DNA of 64,000 bases from NCBI RefSeq assembly GCF_900093605.1, contig NZ_FLYE01000045.1, forward strand, positions 1-64,000, written 5' to 3'. Below are positions 12,287 to 20,002 of this stretch, piece by piece. A program made the position numbers and the translations under genes. Position 1 is the stretch's first letter, and each line of letters begins with the position of its first letter. The DNA comes from Candidatus Terasakiella magnetica. Lineage in GTDB: Bacteria; Pseudomonadota; Alphaproteobacteria; Rhodospirillales; Terasakiellaceae. The notes beneath the pieces were generated by a model. It was not told the origin of the DNA, did no database searches, and saw nothing but the letters and a program-made list of their open reading frames with translations.

Positions 12287-12303
12287 TTATCGGTCTGTTG
12301 GGG

Positions 12304-12330
12304 AAGGCTGCTTTTTTGTGGCCTTTTTTA
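12304..12330 (+). terminator. Weak terminator after the SLOG gene
   Basis: Five-base stem AAGGC / GCCTT with a T-rich loop, then a T-run. Confidence 0.5.
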
Positions 12331-12432
12331 CCCCACATTCAATACATTGCCCCACCTTAAAGCGTTTGCACTTTAGCCGTGTTTGCTCTTTACAGGGTGG
12401 GGTTTTTGTGTGGCTCATTGCAAAAAAGGGCC

Positions 12433-12972
12433 TTAGCTCTTTTTAACAAATTTGGTCAGGATAACAATCTGCTGACCATTAATGCGGCCTTCAATATGCT
12501 CCGCATTATCAGCTACGAGCGAGATATTGCGCACAGCCGTGCCGCGTTTTGCGGTAAAGCCCCCACCTTTTACATTAAGGTCCTTGATTAAGGTGACCGT
12601 ATCGCCTGCATCAAGTTGCGCCCCATTGCTATCAAGATGCTTGACGGTGTCTTCATCATCTTCACTTGCAAGGCCTGCTTTGGCTTTTGTGAGAATATCA
12701 TCTTCTAGATAGAGCATATCCAAGGCATCTTGTGCCCAAGCTTCACCTTTGGCAGAAAGCTGGCTTAACAAGCGCCATGCCATGATTTGAACAGGGGCTT
12801 CTTGGGACCACATACTATCATTTAAGCAGCGCCAGTGATGCACATCCATTGTGTCTGGTGCTTCAATCTGGCTTTTGCACGTGGCACAAACAACAAGGCT
12901 GTCATCTTCATTAATGTCATAAGTTGAAAGGGCTTGTGTGTTTGTGCACAGGCTACATTGCTCAAGGCTCAT
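12433..12972 (-). CDS. phnA: PhnA/YjdM-family zinc-ribbon protein
   Basis: A 179-residue protein. The N-terminus has a zinc-ribbon pattern (CSLC at residues 6-9 and CATC at 29-32). The C-terminal 70 residues match the PhnA domain (DSNGAQLDAGDTVTLIKDLNVKG, KRGTAVRNI, HIEGRINGQQIVI). Despite the name, this family has no proven role in phosphonate breakdown. The middle holds a segment not found in the shortest PhnA proteins. It stands alone. Confidence 0.88.
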   Translation of the reverse strand: MSLEQCSLCTNTQALSTYDINEDDSLVVCATCKSQIEAPDTMDVHHWRCLNDSMWSQEAPVQIMAWRLLSQLSAKGEAWAQDALDMLYLEDDILTKAKAGLASEDDEDTVKHLDSNGAQLDAGDTVTLIKDLNVKGGGFTAKRGTAVRNISLVADNAEHIEGRINGQQIVILTKFVKKS

Positions 12973-13050
12973 GTCATCAATTCCTAAGTGTGAAATAATA
13001 TCTATTCAAAAGTCACAGGTGTTTTAGAACATGAGCGATAGCCAATCAAG

Positions 13051-14553
13051 TTAATCCCCAAAGCTGATCCCTTGGGCAAGGGGCATGTCGGTGGAATAAT
13101 TAATCGAATTGGTCGTGCGGCGCATGTAATTTTTCCACGCATCTGATCCGGTTTCGCGGTCACCACCGGTTTCTTTTTCCCCACCAAAGGCCCCGCCAAT
13201 TTCTGCCCCGCTTGGACCAATATTGACATTTGCCATGCCGCAATCTGACCCGCTGGCAGAAATAAACCGTTCCACCTCGCGCATATTGTCAGAAATGATG
13301 CAGGAAGACAGGCCTTGAGGCACATCATTATGCATTTCAAGGGCTTGATCAAAATCCTCATAGGGTACGATATAAAGGATGGGGGTAAAACATTCAGCTT
13401 TCATGGCTTGGGTCTGTGAAGGCATTTCAAATACTGCTGGGCTGACGTAATACCCATCGGGATATTGCTCTTCTAAAACGCGCTCTCCCCCAATCAATAA
13501 GGTGCCGCCTTCATCAAGCGCATCTTGAATGCCATTTTTAAACATCATATAGGCTGGCGCATCAATAAGCGGGCCGACAAGGGATTGGTCTTCAAGGGGA
13601 TTGCCGATATTAAGCGAGGCATAAGCGGTTTTTATTTTTTTAATCAAAGCATCTTTTTGTGTGTGATGGATAAACAAGCGGCGCAAACTGGTGCAGCGCT
13701 GGCCTGCTGTGCCGACCGCCCCAAAAACAATGGCGCGCAGGGCAAGTTCAAGATTGGCATGTTCTGTCACGATCATGGCGTTATTACCACCAAGCTCAAG
13801 AATGCGTTTGCCAAACCGCTCTGCCACAGCCACAGCGACACTGCGCCCCATTTCGGTTGAGCCTGTGGCACTGACCAAGGCAATGTCGCGGCTATAGACC
13901 AGCTCTTTACTTTGTTCCACCCCGCCAATGATCCCTTGAGCGAGGCCACCTGGGGCGTCTGATCCAAACTTATCAATGGCGCGCAGCAGGGCCTGTAGGG
14001 TTGCCATGCCGGATAAAGGGGATTTTTCAGAGGGTTTTAGAATAATAGAATCCCCACATATCAAGGCGTTGGCTGCGTTCCACGCAAAAACAGCGCAAGG
14101 AAAATTAAAGGCGGTGATGATGGCAACCGGGCCAAGGGGATGCCATTGTTCCATAATGCGATGGCTTGCACGTTCAGAAGTGATCGTTCGTCCAAAGAGT
14201 TGGCGCGATTGCCCAACACAGAGGTCGCACATATCAATGGCTTCTTGGACTTCGCCTAAGCCTTCTTGAAGGATTTTGCCCACTTCAAGGCTGATAAGCT
14301 GTGCGATATCCTCTTTAGATTTTCTCAACTCTTCCCCCCACAGGCGCACAAGTTCCCCCCGCCGTGGTGCAGGAACGTCCCGCCATTTTATAAAGGCAGC
14401 TTTTGCGCGTGCGATTGTGTCTTCAATCTCGCCATTACTGGCATTTTGCAAGGTGGCAATGGGGGCGCCATCAATGGGGGAATAGACACTCAGGTCCCCA
14501 TTGGGCTGGGTTTCTACCCCTAATCTTTTAAGAAGGTCTAAGGGCTTATCCAT
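13051..14553 (-). CDS. L-aminoadipate-semialdehyde dehydrogenase (ALDH7 type)
   Basis: A 500-residue NAD(P)-dependent aldehyde dehydrogenase of the antiquitin/ALDH7 group, which oxidises aminoadipate semialdehyde (in equilibrium with piperideine-6-carboxylate) in lysine breakdown. Catalytic C287 (GQRCTS) and E253 (LELGGNN) are present, with the AFNFPCAVFAWNAANAL cofactor-site segment. Its ATG shares one base with the stop of the upstream saccharopine dehydrogenase-like gene (TAATG). The pair would carry saccharopine to aminoadipate. No lysine-ketoglutarate reductase is visible in the window. Confidence 0.88.
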   Translation of the reverse strand: MDKPLDLLKRLGVETQPNGDLSVYSPIDGAPIATLQNASNGEIEDTIARAKAAFIKWRDVPAPRRGELVRLWGEELRKSKEDIAQLISLEVGKILQEGLGEVQEAIDMCDLCVGQSRQLFGRTITSERASHRIMEQWHPLGPVAIITAFNFPCAVFAWNAANALICGDSIILKPSEKSPLSGMATLQALLRAIDKFGSDAPGGLAQGIIGGVEQSKELVYSRDIALVSATGSTEMGRSVAVAVAERFGKRILELGGNNAMIVTEHANLELALRAIVFGAVGTAGQRCTSLRRLFIHHTQKDALIKKIKTAYASLNIGNPLEDQSLVGPLIDAPAYMMFKNGIQDALDEGGTLLIGGERVLEEQYPDGYYVSPAVFEMPSQTQAMKAECFTPILYIVPYEDFDQALEMHNDVPQGLSSCIISDNMREVERFISASGSDCGMANVNIGPSGAEIGGAFGGEKETGGDRETGSDAWKNYMRRTTNSINYSTDMPLAQGISFGD

Positions 14554-15617
14554 TATCTTTCCTCCCGATAAAGTGCACCTGAGTTGGTGGCTAAAAACTT
14601 ATCTAGTGATATTTCTTCTTGCTTGATGAAACCGTGGCTTGGCAGTTGTCCTTTTGCCACCATTTCAATGACGCCACAGACCGAGGCTGCTGTCGTCCAA
14701 GCGATGGCGCGCCTTGACTTGCCTGCAAGGAGTTTGGGGTAGTAGGACCTGACATATTCTTGGCGATGAAGTCTGCCTTCCATTTGGCCTTCAACAGAAG
14801 TGTGAATGATCACCACATCATCATCGACCTTGGGTTTGGCCTTGGTTAAAATAGCACCGGCCTGCTCGCGATGTTCGCGCATTAAAAGTTCATGGAAAAA
14901 GAAGTTCATCTGTTGGGCATGACCGGGATAGCGGATGCTTTTATAATCAAGGTTTTCCACATGGTTAAGGTAGGTCTCGCACATGGTGCCAAGCCCGCCT
15001 GACGTGGTGAAAGCCTCATATTTTTGGCCATTTACGTAAAGGGTTTCCAGCCATTCCATGGGCGAGACCCATTTATGTTGGCCTTCTTCAATGACTTCAC
15101 AGTCATTAAGATATTCATTGACCACCCCTTCAGGTGACCAGTTAAAAGCATAGCCCAATAAGCCCGTGGGATGTTGCGGCAATGCGCCCACCCGCATGCG
15201 AATGGCGCGGATTGTTTCAAATTTACGCGCAAGGTGGGAGGCGGCAATGGCGATAAAACCGGGGGCAAGTCCACATTGCGGGGCCATGAGGGTTTTTGAG
15301 GTTTTGCTAAGCTCTTTTACCTTGGCGGTGACGCTGACATCTTCGGTCAGGTCAAAATAATGCAAGCCATCTTCATGGGCGACTTCAGCAATTAAAGGAT
15401 TAAGTGCGTAAGGCAGGGCAGAGAGTACCGCATCAAAACGGCGAAGCGCTGTTTTGACTTGAGCCTTATCGCTAAGGTCAAGCTCAATGGTTTCATAAGG
15501 CTGTTTGGCGACAGGTAGGGTTTTATCAAACCCAACAGGACTAAAGCCCGCTTCTTTAAGCAGTACGCCTGCCAAAGCCCCGACATTGCCAAGCCCCAAT
15601 AGGGCAATCTTTTCCAT
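14553..15617 (-). CDS. Saccharopine dehydrogenase-like oxidoreductase
   Basis: About 354 residues with an N-terminal Rossmann motif (GLGNVG) and the saccharopine dehydrogenase layout, including SALPY and the MAPQCGLAPGF segment. It probably releases glutamate and aminoadipate semialdehyde from saccharopine. I prefer the ATG at 15617 because a GGGGGG ribosome site sits just before it and the Rossmann motif then starts at residue 7; an ATG at 15641 adds eight residues with a poor ribosome site. It is translationally coupled to the downstream ALDH7 gene. Confidence 0.85.
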   Translation of the reverse strand: MEKIALLGLGNVGALAGVLLKEAGFSPVGFDKTLPVAKQPYETIELDLSDKAQVKTALRRFDAVLSALPYALNPLIAEVAHEDGLHYFDLTEDVSVTAKVKELSKTSKTLMAPQCGLAPGFIAIAASHLARKFETIRAIRMRVGALPQHPTGLLGYAFNWSPEGVVNEYLNDCEVIEEGQHKWVSPMEWLETLYVNGQKYEAFTTSGGLGTMCETYLNHVENLDYKSIRYPGHAQQMNFFFHELLMREHREQAGAILTKAKPKVDDDVVIIHTSVEGQMEGRLHRQEYVRSYYPKLLAGKSRRAIAWTTAASVCGVIEMVAKGQLPSHGFIKQEEISLDKFLATNSGALYREER

Positions 15618-15696
15618 AAACACCCCCCATAAGCCGTTCATTTCTTTATGGATATATGGGAAGCGGGCAGGGGGCTTTAAAGGGAAAATGAAGAAA

Positions 15697-15729
15697 ATGT
15701 CGCCTTCACCATTGGGGCAAAGGCGACAT
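15697..15729 (-). terminator. Terminator of the fabI-like gene
   Basis: Ten-base stem ATGTCGCCTT / AAGGCGACAT with T-rich sequence following on the minus strand. Confidence 0.75.
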
Positions 15730-15737
15730 CATCTATT

Positions 15738-16508
15738 TTACCCCATGACGTGGTAACCAGCGTCAATATAAGTTGTGTTGCCAGTGATGGAACGGGCTTC
15801 ATTTGTGCAGAGGTATCCACACAACGCACCAATTTCATCAATGGTCACAAGGCGTTTTTCAGGTGATTTCTCACGCGCTTCTTCCATCAATTCGTCAAAA
15901 CGGTCAATCCCGCTTGCCGCACGTGTAAGGAGCGGACCTGGTGATACGCTATGAACACTAATGCCTTTGGGGCCAAGCTCTGCTGCAAGGTAGCGTGCAG
16001 AGGATTCAAGGGCTGCTTTAACCGGACCCATAAGGTTGTAGCGATCAACAACTTTTTCAGAACCATAGAAGCTGATGGTGATCAACGTGCCATTGCCTGC
16101 TTTTTCCATTAAAGGTTCTGCATATTTTGCCACACGGATGAAGGAGTGACAGGAAATATCCATGGCTTGGGAGAAGCCTTCACGCGATGAGTCAACCACG
16201 CGACCGTGCAGATCATCACGTGGGGCAAAAGCGATGGAGTGAATGACAAAGTCAAGGCGACCCCATTTTTCTTCGATACTATCAAAGACAGCCTTAAGCT
16301 CGCCTTCTTCGCGTACATCGCAGGGCATGAACAATGGGGCGTGCAGTTTTTCAGCCAAAGGCTCAACAAAACGACGACCTTTTTCGTTAACGTAAGTCAC
16401 AGCAACATCAGCGCCCATTTCGCGCAGGGCTTTCGCCGCACCATAAGCGATTGAATCTTCGTTTGCGATCCCGATTACGAGACCTTTTTTGCCTTCAAGT
16501 GAAAACAT
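15738..16508 (-). CDS. fabI: Enoyl-ACP reductase, FabI type
   Basis: A 256-residue NAD(P)H-dependent reductase of the last step in fatty acid elongation. FabI-specific features are the GIANEDSIAYG start (residues 13-23), Y148 (ISFYGSEK), Y157 and K164 (YNLMGPVKAALE), and the AASGI/SPEKRL/GNTTYIDAGYH tail. The Y-x8-Y-x6-K spacing separates it from ordinary SDR enzymes. It stands alone and not with fabD-fabG at the right end, so it may be one of two paralogues. Confidence 0.9.
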   Translation of the reverse strand: MFSLEGKKGLVIGIANEDSIAYGAAKALREMGADVAVTYVNEKGRRFVEPLAEKLHAPLFMPCDVREEGELKAVFDSIEEKWGRLDFVIHSIAFAPRDDLHGRVVDSSREGFSQAMDISCHSFIRVAKYAEPLMEKAGNGTLITISFYGSEKVVDRYNLMGPVKAALESSARYLAAELGPKGISVHSVSPGPLLTRAASGIDRFDELMEEAREKSPEKRLVTIDEIGALCGYLCTNEARSITGNTTYIDAGYHVMG

Positions 16509-16688
16509 ATGAGAGAGCCTTTATTTCTATTTGTTATCTATCACCTATAAGTTTAATACGAAAAATGCTGCGGTGCAAAATAAATGTGTAGTCTTTATGA
16601 GTTTACGCCCTAAGTTTTTCAAGATAGACTTTGTGAGATGTATTGATTGCGTATGTTTAACAATTCTTTGTTGCATAAAGGAAGCTAA

Positions 16689-17477
16689 ATGCACCGTTTT
16701 TGCTTAGTAACTCTATTCTGTCTTTTAATATGTAATACTGCTGTGGCTGAACGTACATCAATTGTCCTTGGGACGGAGGATTGGCCACCTTTTAGTTACG
16801 AAGAGGGGGCAACTGCTCAGGTTACAGGCTTAAGCACTGAAATTATTAATGCGACGTTTAGTCGGATGGGTGTTTCTATTAAAGAAAATAAAGTCTATCC
16901 ATGGATTAGGGCACAAAAAGCCGTATATGCAGGAAAAGTGGATGGCGTTTATACAGCATCCGTAAATGATGAAAGGCTAAAACATACGTTCTTTCCATCT
17001 GAGCCAATCATTACAAGCAAATGGGTTTTGTTTATTCATAAATCCAATAAAGGGACATTGAAATTCGATAAATTAAGCGATCTTAATGGAAAGAGAATAG
17101 GTTTAATTAAAGGATATAATTACCCTGCACAGTTTAAAGACCATGTGACAAAAAATTCAGTCATTGATGAGGTCTCTCTTGAAACTGTGAACATATCAAA
17201 ACTGCTTTTTAAACGTTACGATTATATGCCAGCGGTCTTGGAGACAACTTTACATCTCGCAAAAAACAGACCGGAGTTTCAGAAAATAAATGCTGTGAAT
17301 AAGCTGCATTATTTCGAGAAACCTTTAGCCACGACAGATTTCTATCTTATCTTCTCTAAGAAAACGGTAAAAAAAGAGTTTGTGGATAAGTTTTCCAGAG
17401 CATTGATTGCATTTAAGAAAACAAATGAATACCAGCAAATTTTGAAAAAATACCTAGGTTCAAACGACGTTGATTGA
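16689..17477 (+). CDS. Periplasmic solute-binding protein, family 3
   Basis: A 262-residue secreted protein with a signal peptide (residues 1-20, cleavage near AVA-ER) and the family-3 binding-protein fold (TEDWPPFSYEEG, RIGLIKGYNYP). No ABC permease or ATPase is adjacent. Orphan proteins of this type often feed ligands to sensor kinases or phosphatases. It lies just outside the left boundary of the island, so it counts as host DNA, although the island carries two proteins of the same family. Confidence 0.82.
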   Translation: MHRFCLVTLFCLLICNTAVAERTSIVLGTEDWPPFSYEEGATAQVTGLSTEIINATFSRMGVSIKENKVYPWIRAQKAVYAGKVDGVYTASVNDERLKHTFFPSEPIITSKWVLFIHKSNKGTLKFDKLSDLNGKRIGLIKGYNYPAQFKDHVTKNSVIDEVSLETVNISKLLFKRYDYMPAVLETTLHLAKNRPEFQKINAVNKLHYFEKPLATTDFYLIFSKKTVKKEFVDKFSRALIAFKKTNEYQQILKKYLGSNDVD

Positions 17478-17566
17478 GCCGTCATGCGCGCAACTTGGAA
17501 CTCACAGATAAACCAAAGCATATTTATTTTATGAGTTTACATTCTAGCCCGGTATTATCTAAAAAA

Positions 17567-17600
17567 AGCAAAAGGCTCAGCCCTTTTGGGGCTAAGCCTT
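17567..17600 (-). terminator. Terminator of the disrupted host tRNA-Leu gene
   Basis: Stem AGGCT-AGCCC / GGGCT-AGCCT with loop TTTTG, followed by a T-rich run on the minus strand. It lies 10 bases beyond the CCA of the tRNA 3' half, as expected for the original tRNA transcript. Confidence 0.8.
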
Positions 17601-17610
17601 TGAAATTACT

Positions 17611-17662
17611 TGGTGCGGGCGGGCGGACTTGAACCGCCAAGACCAAAAGGTCGGCAGATTTT
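17611..17662 (-). pseudogene. 3' half of host tRNA-Leu(UAA), cut off by island insertion
   Basis: Reads on the minus strand from A35 of the anticodon loop through the long variable arm, T arm, acceptor strand CGCCCGC, A73 and encoded CCA. All 52 bases are identical to the 3' exon of the island's own tRNA-Leu at 18090-18141. The matching 5' half is 12.9 kb away at 30530-30564. Removing the DNA between the two core repeats would rebuild a normal intron-less gene. Confidence 0.95.
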
Positions 17663-17666
17663 AAGT
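17658..17666. repeat. Left att core (attL), ATTTTAAGT
   Basis: Nine-base direct repeat shared with 30525-30533. It spans the anticodon loop (minus strand ACTTAAAAT). Flanking bases diverge at once on both sides: tRNA sequence to the left, island sequence to the right. Confidence 0.85.
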
Positions 17667-17725
17667 TAAATATGAAGTTTAATTTTCTATATAAAAAACA
17701 ATGACTTGCAATAATTTATTGTTTA

Positions 17726-17745
17726 TGTGTAAAAAAATGTGTAAA
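17726..17745 (+). repeat. Candidate integrase arm sites, left end
   Basis: Two direct copies of TGTGTAAA (17726-17733 and 17738-17745), 12 bases apart, about 60-80 bases from the left core. The same octamer occurs near the right core in the same orientation. Confidence 0.5.
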
Positions 17746-17809
17746 CTTTCATAAGAATTTTAACACAGTTATTGCATTAATGAAATGCTGGTGCTAAAAG
17801 GAGTTCGTT

Positions 17810-18141
17810 GCGGGCGTGGTGAAATCGGTAAACACAGCAGACTTTAGCTACGCTACAAGCGAGAATTGAGTGCCTCGTTGGAAATGACGGGAGTAGAACT
17901 GCTCAAATTCGGGGAAACCTTAACAGTACGGCTGATGGCAATCCCGAGCCAAGCTTCCGAGAAATCGGTCGAAGGTGTAGAGACTAGACGGGCAGCAACT
18001 AAGTCAATCAGGTTTGATTGATATGTTGAAGGGATAGTCCAGACCACAAACGTCTATTTGAGGCGGTGGCGAAAGCCATAGAGGGTAAGAAAATCTGCCG
18101 ACCTTTTGGTCTTGGCGGTTCAAGTCCGCCCGCCCGCACCA
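17810..18141 (+). tRNA. tRNA-Leu(UAA) containing a group I intron (island-borne replacement)
   Basis: 5' exon 17810-17844 (GCGGGCG acceptor strand to U34) and 3' exon 18090-18141 (A35 to encoded CCA). Joined, they give an 87-nt class II tRNA with a CAGA/TCTG anticodon stem, loop CTTAAAA, anticodon UAA, a long variable arm, T arm GGCGG-TTCAAGT-CCGCC and a perfect 7-bp acceptor stem. Both exons are identical to the host tRNA halves flanking the island, but the 5' and 3' flanks differ. A possible promoter is TTGCAT (about 17772) with CTAAAA 16 bases on. Insertion between U34 and A35 is the position known for cyanobacterial and plastid tRNA-Leu(UAA) introns. As the host gene is split, this copy is likely the working tRNA for UUA codons unless another exists elsewhere. 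Confidence 0.96.
17845..18089 (+). ncRNA. Group I self-splicing intron in tRNA-Leu(UAA) (IC3-like)
   Basis: The 245-nt intron shows all core elements. P4 pairs TCGGG (17909-17913) with CCCGA (17943-17947). Q contains AATCCCGAGCCAAGC. P6 is capped by CCGA-GAAA-TCGG. R contains GGTGTAGAGACTAGACGG (17974-17991), S is AAGGGATAGTCC (18029-18040), and P7 forms between ACTA and TAGT. P1 pairs exon ACTT (17841-17844) with GAGT (17868-17871), giving the required G-U pair at the 5' splice site. The last intron base is G (18089). A GGC-GAAA-GCC hairpin lies in the P9 region. There is no homing endonuclease frame, so it is a minimal ribozyme with no visible means of independent movement. Confidence 0.95.
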
Positions 18142-18150
18142 CTTCTATTA

Positions 18151-18168
18151 GCGTACAAAAAGGTACGC
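18151..18168 (+). promoter_or_regulatory. Hairpin directly before the integrase start
   Basis: Perfect stem GCGTAC / GTACGC with loop AAAAAG, ending one base before the ATG at 18170 and starting nine bases after the tRNA CCA. No ordinary ribosome site is visible, so this structure may limit integrase translation. Confidence 0.5.
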
Positions 18169-18169
18169 C

Positions 18170-19456
18170 ATGACAAAGATTTTGCATCACAACGATGCTC
18201 TTCCAATGAAAATTCTGGACGGTGAAATTACCCTTGAACTAAGGGGTGGTTCTTCAATTATTCAAGCGCGCTGGAAAAGCGAACTTGAAGGCAGAAGATA
18301 TGAGCGTGTATCAACTGAAACATCAGATATTGATAAGGCAAAAGAGAAAGCTAAAGAAGCTTATAAAGTATATATAGCTCACGTAATAACAGGAATGCCA
18401 CTTGAGTCTGAACGGACTGTGAAGTTTGTAGCTGAACAATACATAGCTTCTCTTGGAAAAAAAGCTGATCTACCTAAGCAGCAAAGGCAATACATTTCAG
18501 CTATCGAAAATTACATCATACCGTTACTTGGAAGCGTGAAGATAACGGGAGTAAACAAAGCACAGCTAGAATTGTTTAATCAAAAGCGTGATGAAAAAAT
18601 GGGAAAAATCCCAAAGAAGGGGACTGTTGCAAAACACAACACAGCAATTCGACGTATATTTGAATTTGGTGTGGATAAGAAATATTGCGCTAGAAATGAT
18701 ATGCCGTTTCTTACTGTTAAAGGGGTCGGTCAAAAATCTGTCCCACGACCAGCGTTTACCGATGATGAGATAAAAAAAATCTGGGATAAGTTCGATGAGT
18801 GGATAGCATTAACAACACGTAGTGATGTTCAATATCGTCGCAAGTTATTAAAGCTAATGTGTTTCTTTATGTATAAAATTGGGTGTAGGCCTGGCAATGA
18901 AATTGAAGAGCTAAAATGGTCGTGTTTGCAAACTGAGGAAAATGGCGAAATTACTTTGCATATCCACAAAAGTAAGTATGAAGAAAAAGAACGCACAATC
19001 ATAATGCCATATAAGCTTCTTAAGACATTAGACGAAGTTGGACAGCTAACAGGTAAAACCAAGCCGGATGATTATATTTTTTGTTCACCTGCAGGTAAAA
19101 AGCTTGTGGAAATGAGCGTGACATTTAAGGATTTTCTTGTATGGGCTAAATTAAGACAGGCTAAAACAGGAAAGTATAAAGGCGAAAATCGTGCGCTATA
19201 TAGCTTTCGGCATACGTTTGCAACACAGCAAGTGAGAGAGCTTACTATTGGTGAAATTACCGATATGGCAGAATACATGGGAACAAGTGCCGAAATGATC
19301 GTACGTTTCTATGTTGAAAGTAACTCAAACAAATTTGCACGTGATCATGTAGTTGGCTCATTTGTAGATGGCGTTGTTGAGTTCTACAAGGACGGTAAAA
19401 CAGATAACGCAGGATTTGATGTTGCACGCTTGTATAGTCAAGGTCTTGCCAAATAA
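18170..19456 (+). CDS. int: Tyrosine recombinase, island integrase
   Basis: A 428-residue phage-type integrase: N-terminal arm-binding region (about 10-75), SAM-like core-binding domain (about 80-180) and catalytic domain (195-395). Catalytic candidates are R240 (GCRPGNEIEEL), K269, R347 and H348 in the LYSFRHTFAT box, and nucleophile Y381 (MIVRFYVE). The usual first His of the H-x-x-R box is Tyr (Y344) and the GH box reads MGTSAEM, so it is a divergent branch. Its position next to the left end and just behind the tRNA identifies it as the enzyme that recognises the tRNA-Leu anticodon loop. MKILDGEI (residue 13) is an alternative start. Confidence 0.93.
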   Translation: MTKILHHNDALPMKILDGEITLELRGGSSIIQARWKSELEGRRYERVSTETSDIDKAKEKAKEAYKVYIAHVITGMPLESERTVKFVAEQYIASLGKKADLPKQQRQYISAIENYIIPLLGSVKITGVNKAQLELFNQKRDEKMGKIPKKGTVAKHNTAIRRIFEFGVDKKYCARNDMPFLTVKGVGQKSVPRPAFTDDEIKKIWDKFDEWIALTTRSDVQYRRKLLKLMCFFMYKIGCRPGNEIEELKWSCLQTEENGEITLHIHKSKYEEKERTIIMPYKLLKTLDEVGQLTGKTKPDDYIFCSPAGKKLVEMSVTFKDFLVWAKLRQAKTGKYKGENRALYSFRHTFATQQVRELTIGEITDMAEYMGTSAEMIVRFYVESNSNKFARDHVVGSFVDGVVEFYKDGKTDNAGFDVARLYSQGLAK

Positions 19457-19573
19457 CATGTATCTCATCGGCGTTTGTACGATAGCCATAATCCGCTTAC
19501 ATTCCAGCAAATGATACTCCTTTCATTCCTTTTCCTTTGAGCCGTTGAAGCTACACTAACGGTAGGAATTGAA

Positions 19574-20002
19574 ATGGAGTTAGATATGACAAAACTTAAA
19601 TCACTTAATTTTGTAGAACCACAAGCACCAGCTAAATCAAACCCGTTTGATAACGCGAAACGGAATTTAATCACGAACTTAAATCGTCAGCTTGCAGCAG
19701 CCAATGCGATGGTCAAAGGTGAGACATATACAGAAACAAGAAGCGAATATGTCGAAGGTTCCGATGGACAACGCACAAAACAAGAAATACAGAAACCCAT
19801 CCGCAAATGGTATTGGCGTGATTACGATGACAAGGTGCGTTTTAGCTTACGTGTTCGCAATAAAGCTGTTGAGATCGAAAAAGGAAAAACAGACATACTC
19901 ATTGGTGAAGACAAACAACTTCCCAATGCCATCAAATTGCTCATAGAAGCAGTTAGCGCTGGTGAACTAGACCAACAGATCAAAAAGCATATTTCCAATT
20001 AA
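19574..20002 (+). CDS. DUF6641-like small protein
   Basis: A 142-residue charged, soluble protein (TKLKSLNF start, RKWYWRDYDDKVRFSLRVRNK centre, KLLIEAVSAGELDQQI end). The arrangement resembles DUF6641, a family of unknown function often found on mobile elements; this is recognition from memory. ATG at 19574, or the second Met at residue 5, are both possible starts. It follows the integrase in the same direction after 117 bases. Confidence 0.6.
   Translation: MELDMTKLKSLNFVEPQAPAKSNPFDNAKRNLITNLNRQLAAANAMVKGETYTETRSEYVEGSDGQRTKQEIQKPIRKWYWRDYDDKVRFSLRVRNKAVEIEKGKTDILIGEDKQLPNAIKLLIEAVSAGELDQQIKKHISN

Noticed and set aside
16689-17477. Solute-binding protein as island cargo
   Set aside because: It is outside the left core repeat and left of the host tRNA terminator, so it is host DNA although its family matches the cargo.
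17611-17662. A separate complete tRNA on the minus strand at the left end
   Set aside because: Only the 3' half is present; no D arm or 5' acceptor strand adjoins it. The 5' half is at 30530-30564.
17845-18089. Archaeal-type or enzyme-spliced tRNA intron
   Set aside because: The insert is 245 nt, contains the P, Q, R and S core of group I introns and ends in G, and it lies between positions 34 and 35.
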